Positions 26,254 to 35,585 of a stretch of 47,404 nt of DNA are shown here, one piece after another. The DNA lies in the NCBI GenBank assembly GCA_964588725.1, contig CAZPQL010000016.1, positions 1 to 47,404 of the forward strand. Direction: 5' to 3'. Under the pieces are notes generated by a model. The model did no database searches and had not been told where the DNA came from. It saw only the letters and a list, made by a program, of their open reading frames with translations. Source of the DNA: UBA5972 sp964588725 (lineage in GTDB: Bacteria; Pseudomonadota; Alphaproteobacteria; Rhodobacterales; Rhodobacteraceae). The position numbers and the translations under genes were made by a program. Within the stretch, counting starts at the first letter, position 1, and each line of letters starts with the position of its first letter.

Positions 26254-27003
26254 CCACTCTTTGTATGCCAGATCATTTGGCATCTGAGTTTCGGACTTAG
26301 ATAACATACTCAAAACTCGGCCGATAATGTTTTTTTGCATTATCGCCCGTGGTGACAACCGCAGCATGGGCAATAACTTACGCAAAATTTGAATCCTGCC
26401 AATTGAGCGATTTAATGAGAGATAGCAAGATATAAAAAACCGCCCATATGCCGACTCATTCAGACGGCCATGTTTGATTTTACCTTCAAAAGAGCCACCA
26501 CAAAACTCTGCTATTTCTTTCGCTACCTGAGTCGGATCCTCTTGAAGACTCGATAGATTGACAATCAATAACTCAAATCCACGGTCACAAGCCAAAAATT
26601 CAAGGTCTGAATACAACATGCGCCAAGATTCTAAGTTAGCTTCATTCTTTGCATACCAATCACTAAATCCAGTCACCCCATATTCATTCAAACTTTGAAA
26701 CCAAACCGACCTAACCCAACTTTGATAACTACGTCTTACTGCAATCAATCTAGTCACACCAATGCCCTTACAAAAATACAGAAACTGTTCGTACTTAGGG
26801 GGTTGTGTGACTGAATAAGGATGTCCAAGTGCCGCCTCATTAGAAAAAACCCACCCCTCTTCGGAAAACTTTACTCCTCGCTTATAGAATCCGGTGATGC
26901 AACCATCATCTAGATATTCAACACCTTTAATGTTCGGAAATATATGGTGTTGTAGGTAAGTCGACGCAGTCTTGTGCGGCCCAATGTGAAAGGTTTTTAT
27001 CAT
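26248..27003 (-). CDS. PAPS-dependent sulfotransferase family protein, 3' end replaced by an IS remnant
   Basis: A 251-residue protein with the 5'-phosphosulfate loop GPHKTASTYL at 8-17 and the 3'-phosphate segment LIAVRRSYQSWVRSVW at 86-101. Its last codon (Leu) and its TAG stop lie in sequence belonging to the adjacent IS3 remnant, so the native C-terminus has been lost. The last native residues appear to be AYKEW. How many residues are missing is unknown, and the catalytic core looks complete. With the sulfotransferase at 11315-12190 and cysC/cysQ it forms the sulfation gene set. The acceptor is unknown. Confidence 0.78.
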   Translation of the reverse strand: MIKTFHIGPHKTASTYLQHHIFPNIKGVEYLDDGCITGFYKRGVKFSEEGWVFSNEAALGHPYSVTQPPKYEQFLYFCKGIGVTRLIAVRRSYQSWVRSVWFQSLNEYGVTGFSDWYAKNEANLESWRMLYSDLEFLACDRGFELLIVNLSSLQEDPTQVAKEIAEFCGGSFEGKIKHGRLNESAYGRFFISCYLSLNRSIGRIQILRKLLPMLRLSPRAIMQKNIIGRVLSMLSKSETQMPNDLAYKEWL

Positions 27004-27044
27004 AGGCTTATATTACACACATTAAACAATTGACTCTAAAATAA

Positions 27045-28418
27045 CTAATCTGACTCTATCTTGTGTTTACACAACACTTTCAAAAACTCTCTGGCCGGAA
27101 TAGCAGAGTTGTTATTAATTAAGTATTCCCTTATATAATTCTCTCGAGCGCGACTAGAGATTTCGTACTTTGCCAAAGGGTCATCTCCTAAGGTATTAAG
27201 CAATTCTGGTATTTTAACATTATAAGAGACACCCTTATAATTATAAATTCCGCCATCTCTACAACTATGTATCTCTATTCTGGCATCTTCATAATTAAAA
27301 AAAGATTTTGGCATCTCGATATTAATAAAAGGCACATTATATAGAATTGACTCAAATACAGCTGTACTTTGATACCCTATAGAAATACTAGAAATTCTAA
27401 AAATCTCTTGTAATTTTGACGGATGGTATTGCAGCTCGTCATCATCAATAACTAAATCCGCTATTATAGATACTTTCTTAGTAGATAAGAATTTTTTACG
27501 TGGCTTGACCACCAGAAACAAATCATTTGCATCACAAAATCTTTTAACTTCTTTAATAACTGACGGCTCATTCCAGCGATTAAAAAGCCATCTTCTTGCT
27601 TCTTTGTCACACAATACCTTTGACAAATATAACAACCTCCTTGAGATGTTAACAAAATAAGACTTTAATCTTTTTTTTTGCCCTGGGTTATTATCCTCAC
27701 TGCTTGTAAAAATTCCAGAAAAAGCGGATTCCCAGGCATAACTACCGCCTCTTACATATTTTGCCCTCGCTGGATAAAAGGGGAAAGGCAGGTAAATACA
27801 TATCTTCTTATTATGTGGAACCCCATACTTGGTCCTAATTTTGTCCAAATCAGCACTATCATGACTGTCAAAGTCTCCCATTGTACAACCAATTTCATGA
27901 GGGGTGGTATCGCTGGATGTATAAAATTGATAATTATACGGCTCGCTTGGAGTTGCATATTTTTTCAACCAATCTACGCACAAATTATGGAACGATTCAG
28001 TATAAGAAAAATAGTGCCTACCATATTTTTGTAACAAATCACAATCATAGTCAAAAAGACCCCAATGCCAAGCAGTAGCATAGGAATCTATGCCGTGCTG
28101 AATAACACACCATTTATTATTGATCTTTTGATATGTGTCTTTTGTTAATTGAAATGGAACTGGATTTAAACTTACAAAATAATCTACTTCTTTACATGAA
28201 GATATCTGACTCTCTAAATCGGGTATTCCTCTTACAGCTCTAAATTTTAAATTATTTATTTGTTTGTCAAAAAAGGGAGACTTATAAATTGGTATACTTT
28301 TTACTGAAAAACAATAATGCCAAACCTCCACCAAATGACGATCGGTCAAAGCACCCTCTATTAAAGAGGATAAATAACGGTATGACTGCCTAGCCTCTAT
28401 AAGAAATATGATCTTCAA
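27045..28418 (-). CDS. Putative GT-B transferase (CDP-glycerol/polysialyltransferase-like fold)
   Basis: A 457-residue protein without a sure family. It has WCVIQHGIDSYATAWHWG in the first third and, in the last third, a segment containing GYQSTAVFESILYNVPFINIEM. That resembles the nucleotide-binding part of glycerophosphotransferases and polysialyltransferase-like GT-B enzymes, where a Ser/Thr-rich loop binds the donor phosphate. It directly follows pseI in the transcript (31 bases), which makes a pseudaminate transferase a plausible role. No signal peptide is seen. Confidence 0.5.
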   Translation of the reverse strand: MKIIFLIEARQSYRYLSSLIEGALTDRHLVEVWHYCFSVKSIPIYKSPFFDKQINNLKFRAVRGIPDLESQISSCKEVDYFVSLNPVPFQLTKDTYQKINNKWCVIQHGIDSYATAWHWGLFDYDCDLLQKYGRHYFSYTESFHNLCVDWLKKYATPSEPYNYQFYTSSDTTPHEIGCTMGDFDSHDSADLDKIRTKYGVPHNKKICIYLPFPFYPARAKYVRGGSYAWESAFSGIFTSSEDNNPGQKKRLKSYFVNISRRLLYLSKVLCDKEARRWLFNRWNEPSVIKEVKRFCDANDLFLVVKPRKKFLSTKKVSIIADLVIDDDELQYHPSKLQEIFRISSISIGYQSTAVFESILYNVPFINIEMPKSFFNYEDARIEIHSCRDGGIYNYKGVSYNVKIPELLNTLGDDPLAKYEISSRARENYIREYLINNNSAIPAREFLKVLCKHKIESD

Positions 28419-28449
28419 AATTGTGTCACCTTAGAGAGATATAGTAACA

Positions 28450-29511
28450 TCAAGATCCCTTTTGCACATCGAATAGATCAAACGAAACCGGCATGCCTGC
28501 AATTACTCTTTTATTCAATTTCTTTCCTAAAATGTCATCAATACACCTAGGAGATAGGCCAAAACCGGGGCGAATACTTTTAACGTGTTCATTAGTAATT
28601 ATTTCACCTTTTTTAATGTCTTTAACAAAATACAATGAGCGACGAAACTTTACATTAGCGTTCTCACTTGATTTTCGACCATAATCAATTTTTCCAAGTG
28701 ACTCCCATGCTGTTCTAGCTCCTATACACAATTGCCTCAATTCTTCCGATTCAAGTGAAAAAGAATCATCAGGACCGCCACCATTACGATCAAGAGTTAC
28801 ATGTTTTTCAATAATTGATGCGCCTAATGCCACACTAGTAATTGCTGTTGTATTGTCAATTGTATGGTCTGATAAACCAGTAACTAGCCCAAATCTCTTC
28901 TGCATATCAACCAGCGTTCTTAAATTGTAATCTTCTGCTGGAGCAGGATACCCACTTACACAATGTAGTATCGCCAATTCTTTACACCCACCTTCTCGTG
29001 CAGCTTCTATAGCTTCTTGAATCTCTTGTGCGTCTGCCATTCCTGTTGAGATAATCATGGGCTTTCCAGTTTGAGCCACATATTTTATCAAAGGCAGGTC
29101 CACTGCCTCAAAAGAGGCAATCTTGTATGCTGGCGCATTCAAGTCTTCAAGTAAGTCAACAGCAGTGTTATCAAATGGAGAGCTAAATATCGTAACACCA
29201 ATTTTTTTTGCATAATCAAATAAGGGTTTATGCCATTCCCATGGCATATAAGCCCCCTTATATAACTCATACAAGCTTTGGCCAGCCCAAAGTCCTTCGG
29301 TCAATTGAAAATCAGGTAGGTCGCTATCGATTGTTAAAGTGTCTGGTGTATAGGTTTGAAGCTTAACCGCATCAGCTCCAGATGCTTTGGCCATGTCAAT
29401 AATTTTATAAGCATTATTAATATCACCATTATGATTTGCTGACATTTCAGCAATGACATAAGGAGAATATTCTTGACCTATTTTTCTATTATTAATGGAA
29501 ATTTCTTGCAT
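28450..29511 (-). CDS. pseI: Pseudaminic acid synthase (PseI)
   Basis: Condenses 2,4-diacetamido-2,4,6-trideoxy-L-altrose with phosphoenolpyruvate to give pseudaminic acid. At 353 residues it has the full two-domain form. The TIM barrel carries AEMSANHNGD at 21-30, VKLQTY, SDHTI, IIEKHVT and GPDDSFS, the last being the PseI form. A C-terminal SAF domain follows from about 290 (RSLYFVKDIKKGEIIT to GKKLNKRVIAGMPV). It shares one base with the upstream gene's stop. This contrasts with the short NeuB-like protein at 21090-21794. Annotation as PseI is strongly supported by the complete pse set around it. Confidence 0.95.
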   Translation of the reverse strand: MQEISINNRKIGQEYSPYVIAEMSANHNGDINNAYKIIDMAKASGADAVKLQTYTPDTLTIDSDLPDFQLTEGLWAGQSLYELYKGAYMPWEWHKPLFDYAKKIGVTIFSSPFDNTAVDLLEDLNAPAYKIASFEAVDLPLIKYVAQTGKPMIISTGMADAQEIQEAIEAAREGGCKELAILHCVSGYPAPAEDYNLRTLVDMQKRFGLVTGLSDHTIDNTTAITSVALGASIIEKHVTLDRNGGGPDDSFSLESEELRQLCIGARTAWESLGKIDYGRKSSENANVKFRRSLYFVKDIKKGEIITNEHVKSIRPGFGLSPRCIDDILGKKLNKRVIAGMPVSFDLFDVQKGS

Positions 29512-30620
29512 TATTTTATTAACTCCATGCAGATTACTTGCTTATTATTAATGCTTTTCACACCCACATTTTTAAAATTATATTTCTTATACAAATTTAA
29601 AGCTCTTATATTATCGCTAAAAACTTCTAACTTTATTTTATTTAAGTTTAGCAAGTCTAGAATATATTTCAAACACACCTCCTCAAGAACCCGCCCTATG
29701 CCAGCTATTTTCTCAAAAGGGTTGGCATACAATCCAAAATTACACTCTTTATTTGCGCCATCTATTTTTATAAAATCAACCACACCTACATAGTTATTAT
29801 CTTTTTTTACAACCATATATTGTTGAGATTTTGAAAATTGCAACTCATCTAAAAAACCAAGATGCGCCTCTACAGAAATTTCATCTTGCGAATACATCCA
29901 CTTTTTAATATTTTCATGATTTCTCCAGCCTAAAACCATCAATACTTCCTTTTGAGTTAAGTCAACAAAATCAATCAACTCTACCCCCCCCAAGTTATCT
30001 AGTTCAATTTTCAAGATATAGCGCTTCCCGTCTAGCTCAAAATACGCAGGATAATCACTATTATTAACAACTCTCAAAAGATTAAACTGATCTCTAATCG
30101 TTTTATCTATATTTAATGCACTATCTTTTTTATCTCGCTTTTTGTAGAAACTTTCATCACCATTTTGCCTAACGGGGATTTTATATTTTTCATAATTATT
30201 TACAAATTCGACACACATTTGCATAATCATGTTGGCTTGCTTATCTCTTAACTCTTTATTTAACTCATGATTAGTTAATTCAAGCATCTCTTGCATATAA
30301 ACATCACCATTATCGACCTTGCTACTCGCTTCAATCATGGTGAATGGAATTTTATTCTCCCCTTCTAAAACCTGCCAGAATAGTGGAGCCCAGCCCTTGC
30401 CTTTTGGTAAGGCGCTTGCGTGCACAACTAGATTATGCTTATTTTTTTTAAGATATTCTTGTGGAATAATTTCGTGATAACTTAAAACAAAAATAACATC
30501 GTAATTACTCTTAATTTCAGCATGATTATTAAAAATTTGAATATTTCCTAATTTTTCTGATAATGCAACTGCATAAGACTCAAACCATTGGTTTTTAGTG
30601 GTTAAAATAGCTATTTTCAT
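29511..30620 (-). CDS. pseH: Fusion: formyltransferase-like domain plus PseH-like GNAT acetyltransferase
   Basis: A 369-residue protein. Residues 1 to about 200 resemble a formyltransferase (MKIAILTTKN, then LVVHASALPKGKGWAPLFWQ and SKVDNGDVY). H67 and D106 are in place, but the usual catalytic Asn two residues before the His is Val, so formylation may be lost or altered. Residues from about 218 match PseH (VDLTQKEVLMVLGWRNHE), the GNAT enzyme that acetylates the 4-amino group of UDP-4-amino-4,6-dideoxy-N-acetyl-altrosamine. GIGRVLEEV is the acetyl-CoA loop and NIRALNLYKKYNF the C-terminal GNAT motif. Start at 30620 (ATGA overlap with pseG); an ATG at 30629 is less likely. PseH is normally about 160-180 residues, so the fusion is unusual. 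Confidence 0.82.
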   Translation of the reverse strand: MKIAILTTKNQWFESYAVALSEKLGNIQIFNNHAEIKSNYDVIFVLSYHEIIPQEYLKKNKHNLVVHASALPKGKGWAPLFWQVLEGENKIPFTMIEASSKVDNGDVYMQEMLELTNHELNKELRDKQANMIMQMCVEFVNNYEKYKIPVRQNGDESFYKKRDKKDSALNIDKTIRDQFNLLRVVNNSDYPAYFELDGKRYILKIELDNLGGVELIDFVDLTQKEVLMVLGWRNHENIKKWMYSQDEISVEAHLGFLDELQFSKSQQYMVVKKDNNYVGVVDFIKIDGANKECNFGLYANPFEKIAGIGRVLEEVCLKYILDLLNLNKIKLEVFSDNIRALNLYKKYNFKNVGVKSINNKQVICMELIK

Positions 30621-31666
30621 GCTAAACAATCCAAAATACGCTTAATTCCACTACCATTTGTGACTTTACTGGCGCTTTCGCCAGTGCTTTTCATCCAATA
30701 TTGAAAATTCTCTAAATTTTCAATAACATCATCAATCTCAACCAGCTTAATTGCATTAATTTTATTTAACTTCTGAGCAATAAACTCTTGATTATAAGCG
30801 GTAATGAGCTGAATAGTTGGCAAACCCAAACAACATCGCTCCCATGTTGTCGCCCCTGATGCGCCAATAGCAATATCTGCATTAGCCATTAACTCGGCCA
30901 TATTATCCACATCCACTTTAACTTCTGACCTATATGGCAGCTTGTTTGCACTAGTGATGACATTCGCAAGATGTGGTGCCGTTTTCCCCATCACGATGAT
31001 AACTTCTACATCCTTGGGCAGCTTGGCAATTTGCAATCTTTCTATCACTTTTCCCGTTATATTATCTGGATCAGCACCACCCATATTAACCAACAATTTT
31101 TTGAAATTTTCATCTTTACGACGATTTAAACTATACTGCCTATACTTTTCAAATTCAGGTCTAAGTAGTGCGTATTTCGAGCCCGTTAGTAATTTAGCTA
31201 ATGACGGTACAAGCTCTTTATAATCTTGAAAGCTTCGCCCAAAATTCTGATCAAGTAAAATATCACATTCGTGCTTGCGATCTGCCAAATCATCAATCGC
31301 CATTAATTTTTCATAATAAGGTTTGAGTCTCTTTTGCCACTGTTCATCTAGGGCGTAATGATCAACAATAAGCCAATCAATTTTTTCCGCTTTGAGTATC
31401 TCAATACAATCATCAGCATCTTGTTGTTGGGTCGCTCCTAGCCAGTGTGAATGTGCCAATTTATCACCAACCTCTTCCAACACCTCCAACTCATGAACAT
31501 TAAACCCGTTTAAGCGAATCTTATCAATTAAGTTTCCCTTGTGTTTTCGACAAATAAACTCAATATTTGCGCCATTGTCTTTTAGTGCTTGTGCTAAGGT
31601 TAAGCAGCGCATTACATGCCCTGTGCCCATTTGCAATGAAGCATCGGCACGAAAGACTACTTTCAA
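30617..31666 (-). CDS. pseG: UDP-2,4-diacetamido-2,4,6-trideoxy-beta-L-altropyranose hydrolase (PseG)
   Basis: Removes UDP from the pseudaminate precursor before the PseI step. A 349-residue GT-B-fold hydrolase with the family opening FRADASLQMGTGHVMRCLTLA (GTGHVMRC at 14-21), VDHYALD, DDLADR and later MGGADPDN and GASGATTWERCCLGLPTI. It overlaps the pseF stop by 4 bases and the pseH fusion by 4 bases. Length and motifs match characterised PseG proteins. Confidence 0.93.
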   Translation of the reverse strand: MKVVFRADASLQMGTGHVMRCLTLAQALKDNGANIEFICRKHKGNLIDKIRLNGFNVHELEVLEEVGDKLAHSHWLGATQQQDADDCIEILKAEKIDWLIVDHYALDEQWQKRLKPYYEKLMAIDDLADRKHECDILLDQNFGRSFQDYKELVPSLAKLLTGSKYALLRPEFEKYRQYSLNRRKDENFKKLLVNMGGADPDNITGKVIERLQIAKLPKDVEVIIVMGKTAPHLANVITSANKLPYRSEVKVDVDNMAELMANADIAIGASGATTWERCCLGLPTIQLITAYNQEFIAQKLNKINAIKLVEIDDVIENLENFQYWMKSTGESASKVTNGSGIKRILDCLA

Positions 31667-32364
31667 CCTAATTCTCCACTTTTCTTTAGCACCTCATACA
31701 TTAATTCTGCACGCTTCCAATCCTCTGGTGTATCTACATCTTGAACCAAATGTCGTGGTAAAATGTACGGCGTGGAGCCCTTTGAAAAGAGTGGTTTTTG
31801 CTGTTTAAAAGCTTCTGCTTTACCCCAATAAAATTGACCCGCATCATGATAGGACTCTTCCAGATCTTGCGACCGAGTTTCAAGGTATTCAGAATAAAAC
31901 ATCTCAATTCTATTTTCTGCTGTAATCTTAATTGCTCTTTGAATTGGAAATGCGAAACTAGTTACTGTAAAACAATAGTCTGCTTTCTCTTGCTTCATTT
32001 TCTTATAGGCTTTTCTAATGGAATCTTCTTGAACAAATGGAGCTGTGGCATAAAGGCAGCACACCTCAGATGGCGACCGCCCTTGATCGTCAAACCATTC
32101 TATGGCATGCTTAATAACGGGGATGGTAGCAGTGTAATCATTTGCTAGTTCATCAGGCCGAATAAACGGCACTTCTGCTCTAAATGATTTAGCAACTTCA
32201 GCTATTTCTTGATCATCTGTTGAGACAATGACCTTATCAAAACATTCTGAGGCAATTGCAACTTTGATAGAATAGGCAATCATCGATTGACCGCAAAAAC
32301 TTTTGATATTTTTACGAGGAATGCGTTTACTTCCTCCGCGTGCTGGAATCACACACAGCCTCAT
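31663..32364 (-). CDS. pseF: Pseudaminic acid cytidylyltransferase (PseF)
   Basis: Makes CMP-pseudaminic acid, the activated donor. A 233-residue protein with the nucleotide loop PARGGSKRIPRKNIK at 7-21, STDDQEIAEVA and the C-terminal DVDTPEDWKRAE. It overlaps both neighbours by 4 bases. It is a standard member, useful as a reference for the two divergent relatives encoded at 17365-18060 and in the C-terminal half of the product of 18057-19427. Confidence 0.94.
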   Translation of the reverse strand: MRLCVIPARGGSKRIPRKNIKSFCGQSMIAYSIKVAIASECFDKVIVSTDDQEIAEVAKSFRAEVPFIRPDELANDYTATIPVIKHAIEWFDDQGRSPSEVCCLYATAPFVQEDSIRKAYKKMKQEKADYCFTVTSFAFPIQRAIKITAENRIEMFYSEYLETRSQDLEESYHDAGQFYWGKAEAFKQQKPLFSKGSTPYILPRHLVQDVDTPEDWKRAELMYEVLKKSGELG

Positions 32365-33518
32365 ACTAATACCTTTTTCAATACACTTACTACTTTGTCT
32401 TGCATCTCAAGAGTTAGTCCTTGAAATATTGGGATGCTAATTGTGCTTTCATAATAGTTTTCAGCATTTGGGTAGTCGCCTTTTCTAAACCCCATATCTT
32501 GATAATAAGGTTGTGTGTGCACAGGAATATAATGGATGTTTACACCGATATTATTTTTTCGTAATGCTTCGAAAATTTCTTTCCTTGTGCTTTTTAGTTT
32601 ATCTGTTTGGATTTTAATAGGATATAAATGCAATGCAGAATAACTATCCTTATCTTGATAAGGTTTAGTTATTGGCAAATCCTCTAACAATAAATCATAT
32701 CTCTCTTGTAGCTTATGACGTTTGGTAACAAACTCATCAAGCCTTTTCATTTGACTTACTCCTAATGCAGCCTGCAGTTCAGTCATGCGGTAATTAAACC
32801 CTAAATCAACTTGCTGGTAGTACCAACTACCTTCTGGCTCTTTAGCCATTAACTCAGGATTACGGGTTACCCCATGGCTACGGAATAGTCGCATACGCTC
32901 TGAAAGCTCTCTATCATTTGTTGTTGTCACACCCCCTTCGCCTGTAGTGATTATTTTGACCGGGTGAAAGCTAAATACTGTAATATCAGAATATTGACAG
33001 CCACCAATTGGTTGATCTAGATACTTACCGCCAATCGCATGAGAGGCGTCTTCAATAATCTTAAATCCATACTCTTGGCCAAGTGAATAAATTTTCTTCA
33101 TATCGCAAGATTGTCCAGCGAAATGAATAGGTATTACAATCTTTGGAAGTCTGTTTTCCTTCTTTGCTTGAATTAATTTTTGCTCTAATTCCACAGCTGA
33201 TAGATTGTACGTTTTCTGATCAATATCAACAAAATCAACCTTTGCGCCACAATACAAGCCACAATTTGCTGAAGCGACAAAAGTATTTGGAGAGGTCCAA
33301 AGGTAATCATCTTTTCCGAGATTCAGTGCTAAACAAGCAACATGTAATGCTGAAGTGGCACTATTAACTGCCACCCCATATTCCGCATTACAATAATCTG
33401 CAACTGTTTTTTCAAACAAAGGAACTTGCAGACCCTGAGTTAGAAAGTTGGATTGCAAGACATTTACAACTGAATCAATATCAGCCTGATTAATATCTTG
33501 CTTTCCATAAGGAATCAT
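32361..33518 (-). CDS. pseC: UDP-4-amino-4,6-dideoxy-N-acetyl-beta-L-altrosamine transaminase (PseC)
   Basis: PLP enzyme of the DegT/DnrJ/EryC1/StrS family that aminates the PseB product at C4. A 385-residue protein with the substrate loop NSATSALHVACLALNLGKDD, EDASHAIGG for PLP binding and the Schiff-base lysine K188 in FHPVKIITTGEGG. The spacing to pseB is 2 bases and the overlap with pseF is 4, which fits a single pse operon. The specific name rests mainly on context and on its PseC-like motifs. Confidence 0.93.
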   Translation of the reverse strand: MIPYGKQDINQADIDSVVNVLQSNFLTQGLQVPLFEKTVADYCNAEYGVAVNSATSALHVACLALNLGKDDYLWTSPNTFVASANCGLYCGAKVDFVDIDQKTYNLSAVELEQKLIQAKKENRLPKIVIPIHFAGQSCDMKKIYSLGQEYGFKIIEDASHAIGGKYLDQPIGGCQYSDITVFSFHPVKIITTGEGGVTTTNDRELSERMRLFRSHGVTRNPELMAKEPEGSWYYQQVDLGFNYRMTELQAALGVSQMKRLDEFVTKRHKLQERYDLLLEDLPITKPYQDKDSYSALHLYPIKIQTDKLKSTRKEIFEALRKNNIGVNIHYIPVHTQPYYQDMGFRKGDYPNAENYYESTISIPIFQGLTLEMQDKVVSVLKKVLV

Positions 33519-33520
33519 TT

Positions 33521-34519
33521 CTAGATATTTCCGATCTTGGCTTTATTTTTCTCAATCCATTGCTGAAGTTCAGAAATTTCCATCCACTCTTTGTTATTAT
33601 CAGAAGAGTATATGAAATCTGGATCTACTTTGACACCATTTCCGATTCTTTCTGGATCGTTAGCCCATTCGTTAATAGAGGGTAATATTTTATAATGATC
33701 TTGATATTCATAGGTATAAAGTGCATCTTCTGGGCCGATCATTTGTTCATGCAGCTTCTCTCCTGGGCGTATACCAACCTCTTCTTGTCTGCATTTTTCA
33801 TCCACAGCCGTGGCAACGTCTGTTACTTTCATGGATGGAATTTTTTGAACATAAATCTCACCACCTTTCATATCTTCAAATGCATGCCAAACCAACTCTA
33901 CACCCTCTTCTAGTGAAATCATGAAACGAGTCATACGATTATCTGTGATTGGCAATACTCCATCTTTTGCCACCGACATAAAAAATGGAATAACAGAGCC
34001 GCGAGAACCCATTACATTCCCATATCGTACCACTGAAAAACTTGTATTATGACTACCACTATATGAATTGCCAGATACAAATAATCTATCAGAAGTTAGC
34101 TTAGTTGCGCCGTATAAATTTGCTGGACTGCTCGCTTTATCTGTAGATAAGGCAATAATACGCTTAACACCTTTGTCAATACAGGCATCTATCAGATTCA
34201 TTGCACCAAACACATTAGTTTTTACACATTCAAATGGATCGTATTCAGCAGTGGGGACAATTTTTGTGGCTGCCGCATGTACAACGTAATCGATGCCATC
34301 TAATGCACGGTATAGCCTGTCTTTATCTCTCACATCACCAATTAAAAATCTAACACGCTCATCATCTTTAAACAGTTTAGCCATCTCCCACTGTTTCATT
34401 TCATCTCGTGAAAAGATAACTAAGCGCTTTGGATTGTACTTTTCAAGCGTCATCGGAATAAATGTATGGCCAAACGAACCAGTACCGCCCGTGATTAATA
34501 TTGATGAATTTGATAACAT
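33521..34519 (-). CDS. pseB: UDP-GlcNAc 4,6-dehydratase (inverting), PseB
   Basis: First enzyme of pseudaminate synthesis, a soluble 332-residue short-chain dehydratase/5-epimerase. NADP loop GGTGSFG is at 11-17, catalytic TDK at 126-128, and Y136 with K140 (YGATK) matches the H. pylori FlaA1 pattern with Tyr rather than the Met of WbpM. The N-terminal membrane part seen in WbpM/PglF is absent. It is the first of six adjacent pse genes and follows a gmd-like gene by 35 bases. Confidence 0.95.
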   Translation of the reverse strand: MLSNSSILITGGTGSFGHTFIPMTLEKYNPKRLVIFSRDEMKQWEMAKLFKDDERVRFLIGDVRDKDRLYRALDGIDYVVHAAATKIVPTAEYDPFECVKTNVFGAMNLIDACIDKGVKRIIALSTDKASSPANLYGATKLTSDRLFVSGNSYSGSHNTSFSVVRYGNVMGSRGSVIPFFMSVAKDGVLPITDNRMTRFMISLEEGVELVWHAFEDMKGGEIYVQKIPSMKVTDVATAVDEKCRQEEVGIRPGEKLHEQMIGPEDALYTYEYQDHYKILPSINEWANDPERIGNGVKVDPDFIYSSDNNKEWMEISELQQWIEKNKAKIGNI

Positions 34520-34554
34520 ATACAGAACCTATTTAAATATTAAAATAATTAACT

Positions 34555-35526
34555 CTATTTTTTAAGATTGTCAATATCACTTCTTACCATCATTACAACT
34601 AAATCCTCAAAGTTTACTTTTGGAGACCAGTTTAATCTTTTTTTTGCTTTACTTGCATCGCCTAACAACTTTACTTTTTCAGTTGGCCTATAAAAATTTT
34701 GATCAATCTTAATATAATCTTGGTAATTTAGACCAATTTCACCAAACCCTATTTCTAAAAAATCTCTCACAGAGTGACTTTTTCCAGTGGCCACAACATA
34801 ATCATCAGGCTTATCTTGTTGCAACATTGCATGCATTGCTATCACATAATCCCCTGAAAATCCCCAATCTCTTTTCGAGTCTATATTTCCTAATCGGATT
34901 TCATTTGACATGCCGAATTTAATTTGAGCGATACTTGATGAAATTTTGCGCGTTACAAATTCAAATCCTCTTCTTGGAGATTCATGGTTAAACAAAATAC
35001 CGGAGCAAGAAAATAAATCGTATTGATCCCGATAGTTTTTAGTCAGATGATATCCTGCTACTTTGGAAATTCCATAAATTGATCTAGGATTAAATTTTGT
35101 TAATTCATTCTGAGGGCTTTTTTCGGCGTTTCCGAACATTTCAGATGACCCTGCAAAATACAACTTACATTCTGGACATGCATCCCTTAAACTTGACAAA
35201 ACATTATGAGTTCCGTTAATATTTGTATTTATTGTTGAGTATTCACTTTCAAATGAGTAGGATACGAAACTTTCTGAAGCTAAATGATAACATTCATCTG
35301 GACGAATTTTTTGCAATATCTTAAAAATACTATAGTAACTTTCAATGTTGGCTACATGCAATACCACATTCTTCATTATTGCGTTTAATCGCCACAATCT
35401 ATGGTCAGGATCTTCAAGTGCAACATTTCTAACCAGCCCATGAACCTTATAACCTTTACCGAGTAAATACTCAGCAAGATAACTGCCATCTTGCCCTGAA
35501 ATCCCTGTAATTAATGCGGTTTTCAT
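34555..35526 (-). CDS. GDP-mannose 4,6-dehydratase-like protein (second copy)
   Basis: A 323-residue member of the GMD family: NADP loop TGISGQDGSYLAEYL at 7-21, SSEMFG at 127-132, Y151 and K155 (YGISK), FNHESPRRG and GNIDSKRDWG. It makes GDP-4-keto-6-deoxy-D-mannose, or is a close relative specialised for another nucleotide sugar. It is clearly diverged from the gmd at 38360-39391 (the catalytic Thr region reads GSSEMFG, not STSELFG). The ATG overlaps the TAA of a methyltransferase remnant (TAATG), suggesting it was once coupled to that gene. Why two are kept is unknown. Confidence 0.85.
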   Translation of the reverse strand: MKTALITGISGQDGSYLAEYLLGKGYKVHGLVRNVALEDPDHRLWRLNAIMKNVVLHVANIESYYSIFKILQKIRPDECYHLASESFVSYSFESEYSTINTNINGTHNVLSSLRDACPECKLYFAGSSEMFGNAEKSPQNELTKFNPRSIYGISKVAGYHLTKNYRDQYDLFSCSGILFNHESPRRGFEFVTRKISSSIAQIKFGMSNEIRLGNIDSKRDWGFSGDYVIAMHAMLQQDKPDDYVVATGKSHSVRDFLEIGFGEIGLNYQDYIKIDQNFYRPTEKVKLLGDASKAKKRLNWSPKVNFEDLVVMMVRSDIDNLKK

Positions 35527-35585
35527 TACAACTTCACCGCCTCAAAATTTAAACTCATCAACATACCATTCTCTTTGTCTAAGTG
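35526..35585 (-). pseudogene. 3'-end remnant of a methyltransferase gene
   Basis: Read on the minus strand, this stretch ends with DKENGMLMSLNFEAVKL and a stop, almost the same as the C-terminus of the methyltransferase at 36876-37427 (DKENGILVSLNVEAVKL). Nothing of the rest of that gene is clearly left. It is joined upstream to a cysC fragment by about 45 bases that do not read as either gene. The stop TAA overlaps the start of the gmd-like gene. Confidence 0.82.

Noticed and set aside
27742..27749. GGCGGTAG on the minus strand, the core of the ops/JUMPstart element
   Set aside because: It lies inside the coding sequence of the 27045-28418 gene (encoding RGGSYA) rather than before an operon, and the rest of the element is not present.
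27678..28034. 118-codon frame on the plus strand
   Set aside because: It is the reverse of the well-supported minus-strand gene at 27045-28418 and shows no family features.
31798..32148. 116-codon plus-strand frame opposite pseF
   Set aside because: Antisense shadow of a confidently assigned gene; composition and lack of motifs argue against coding.
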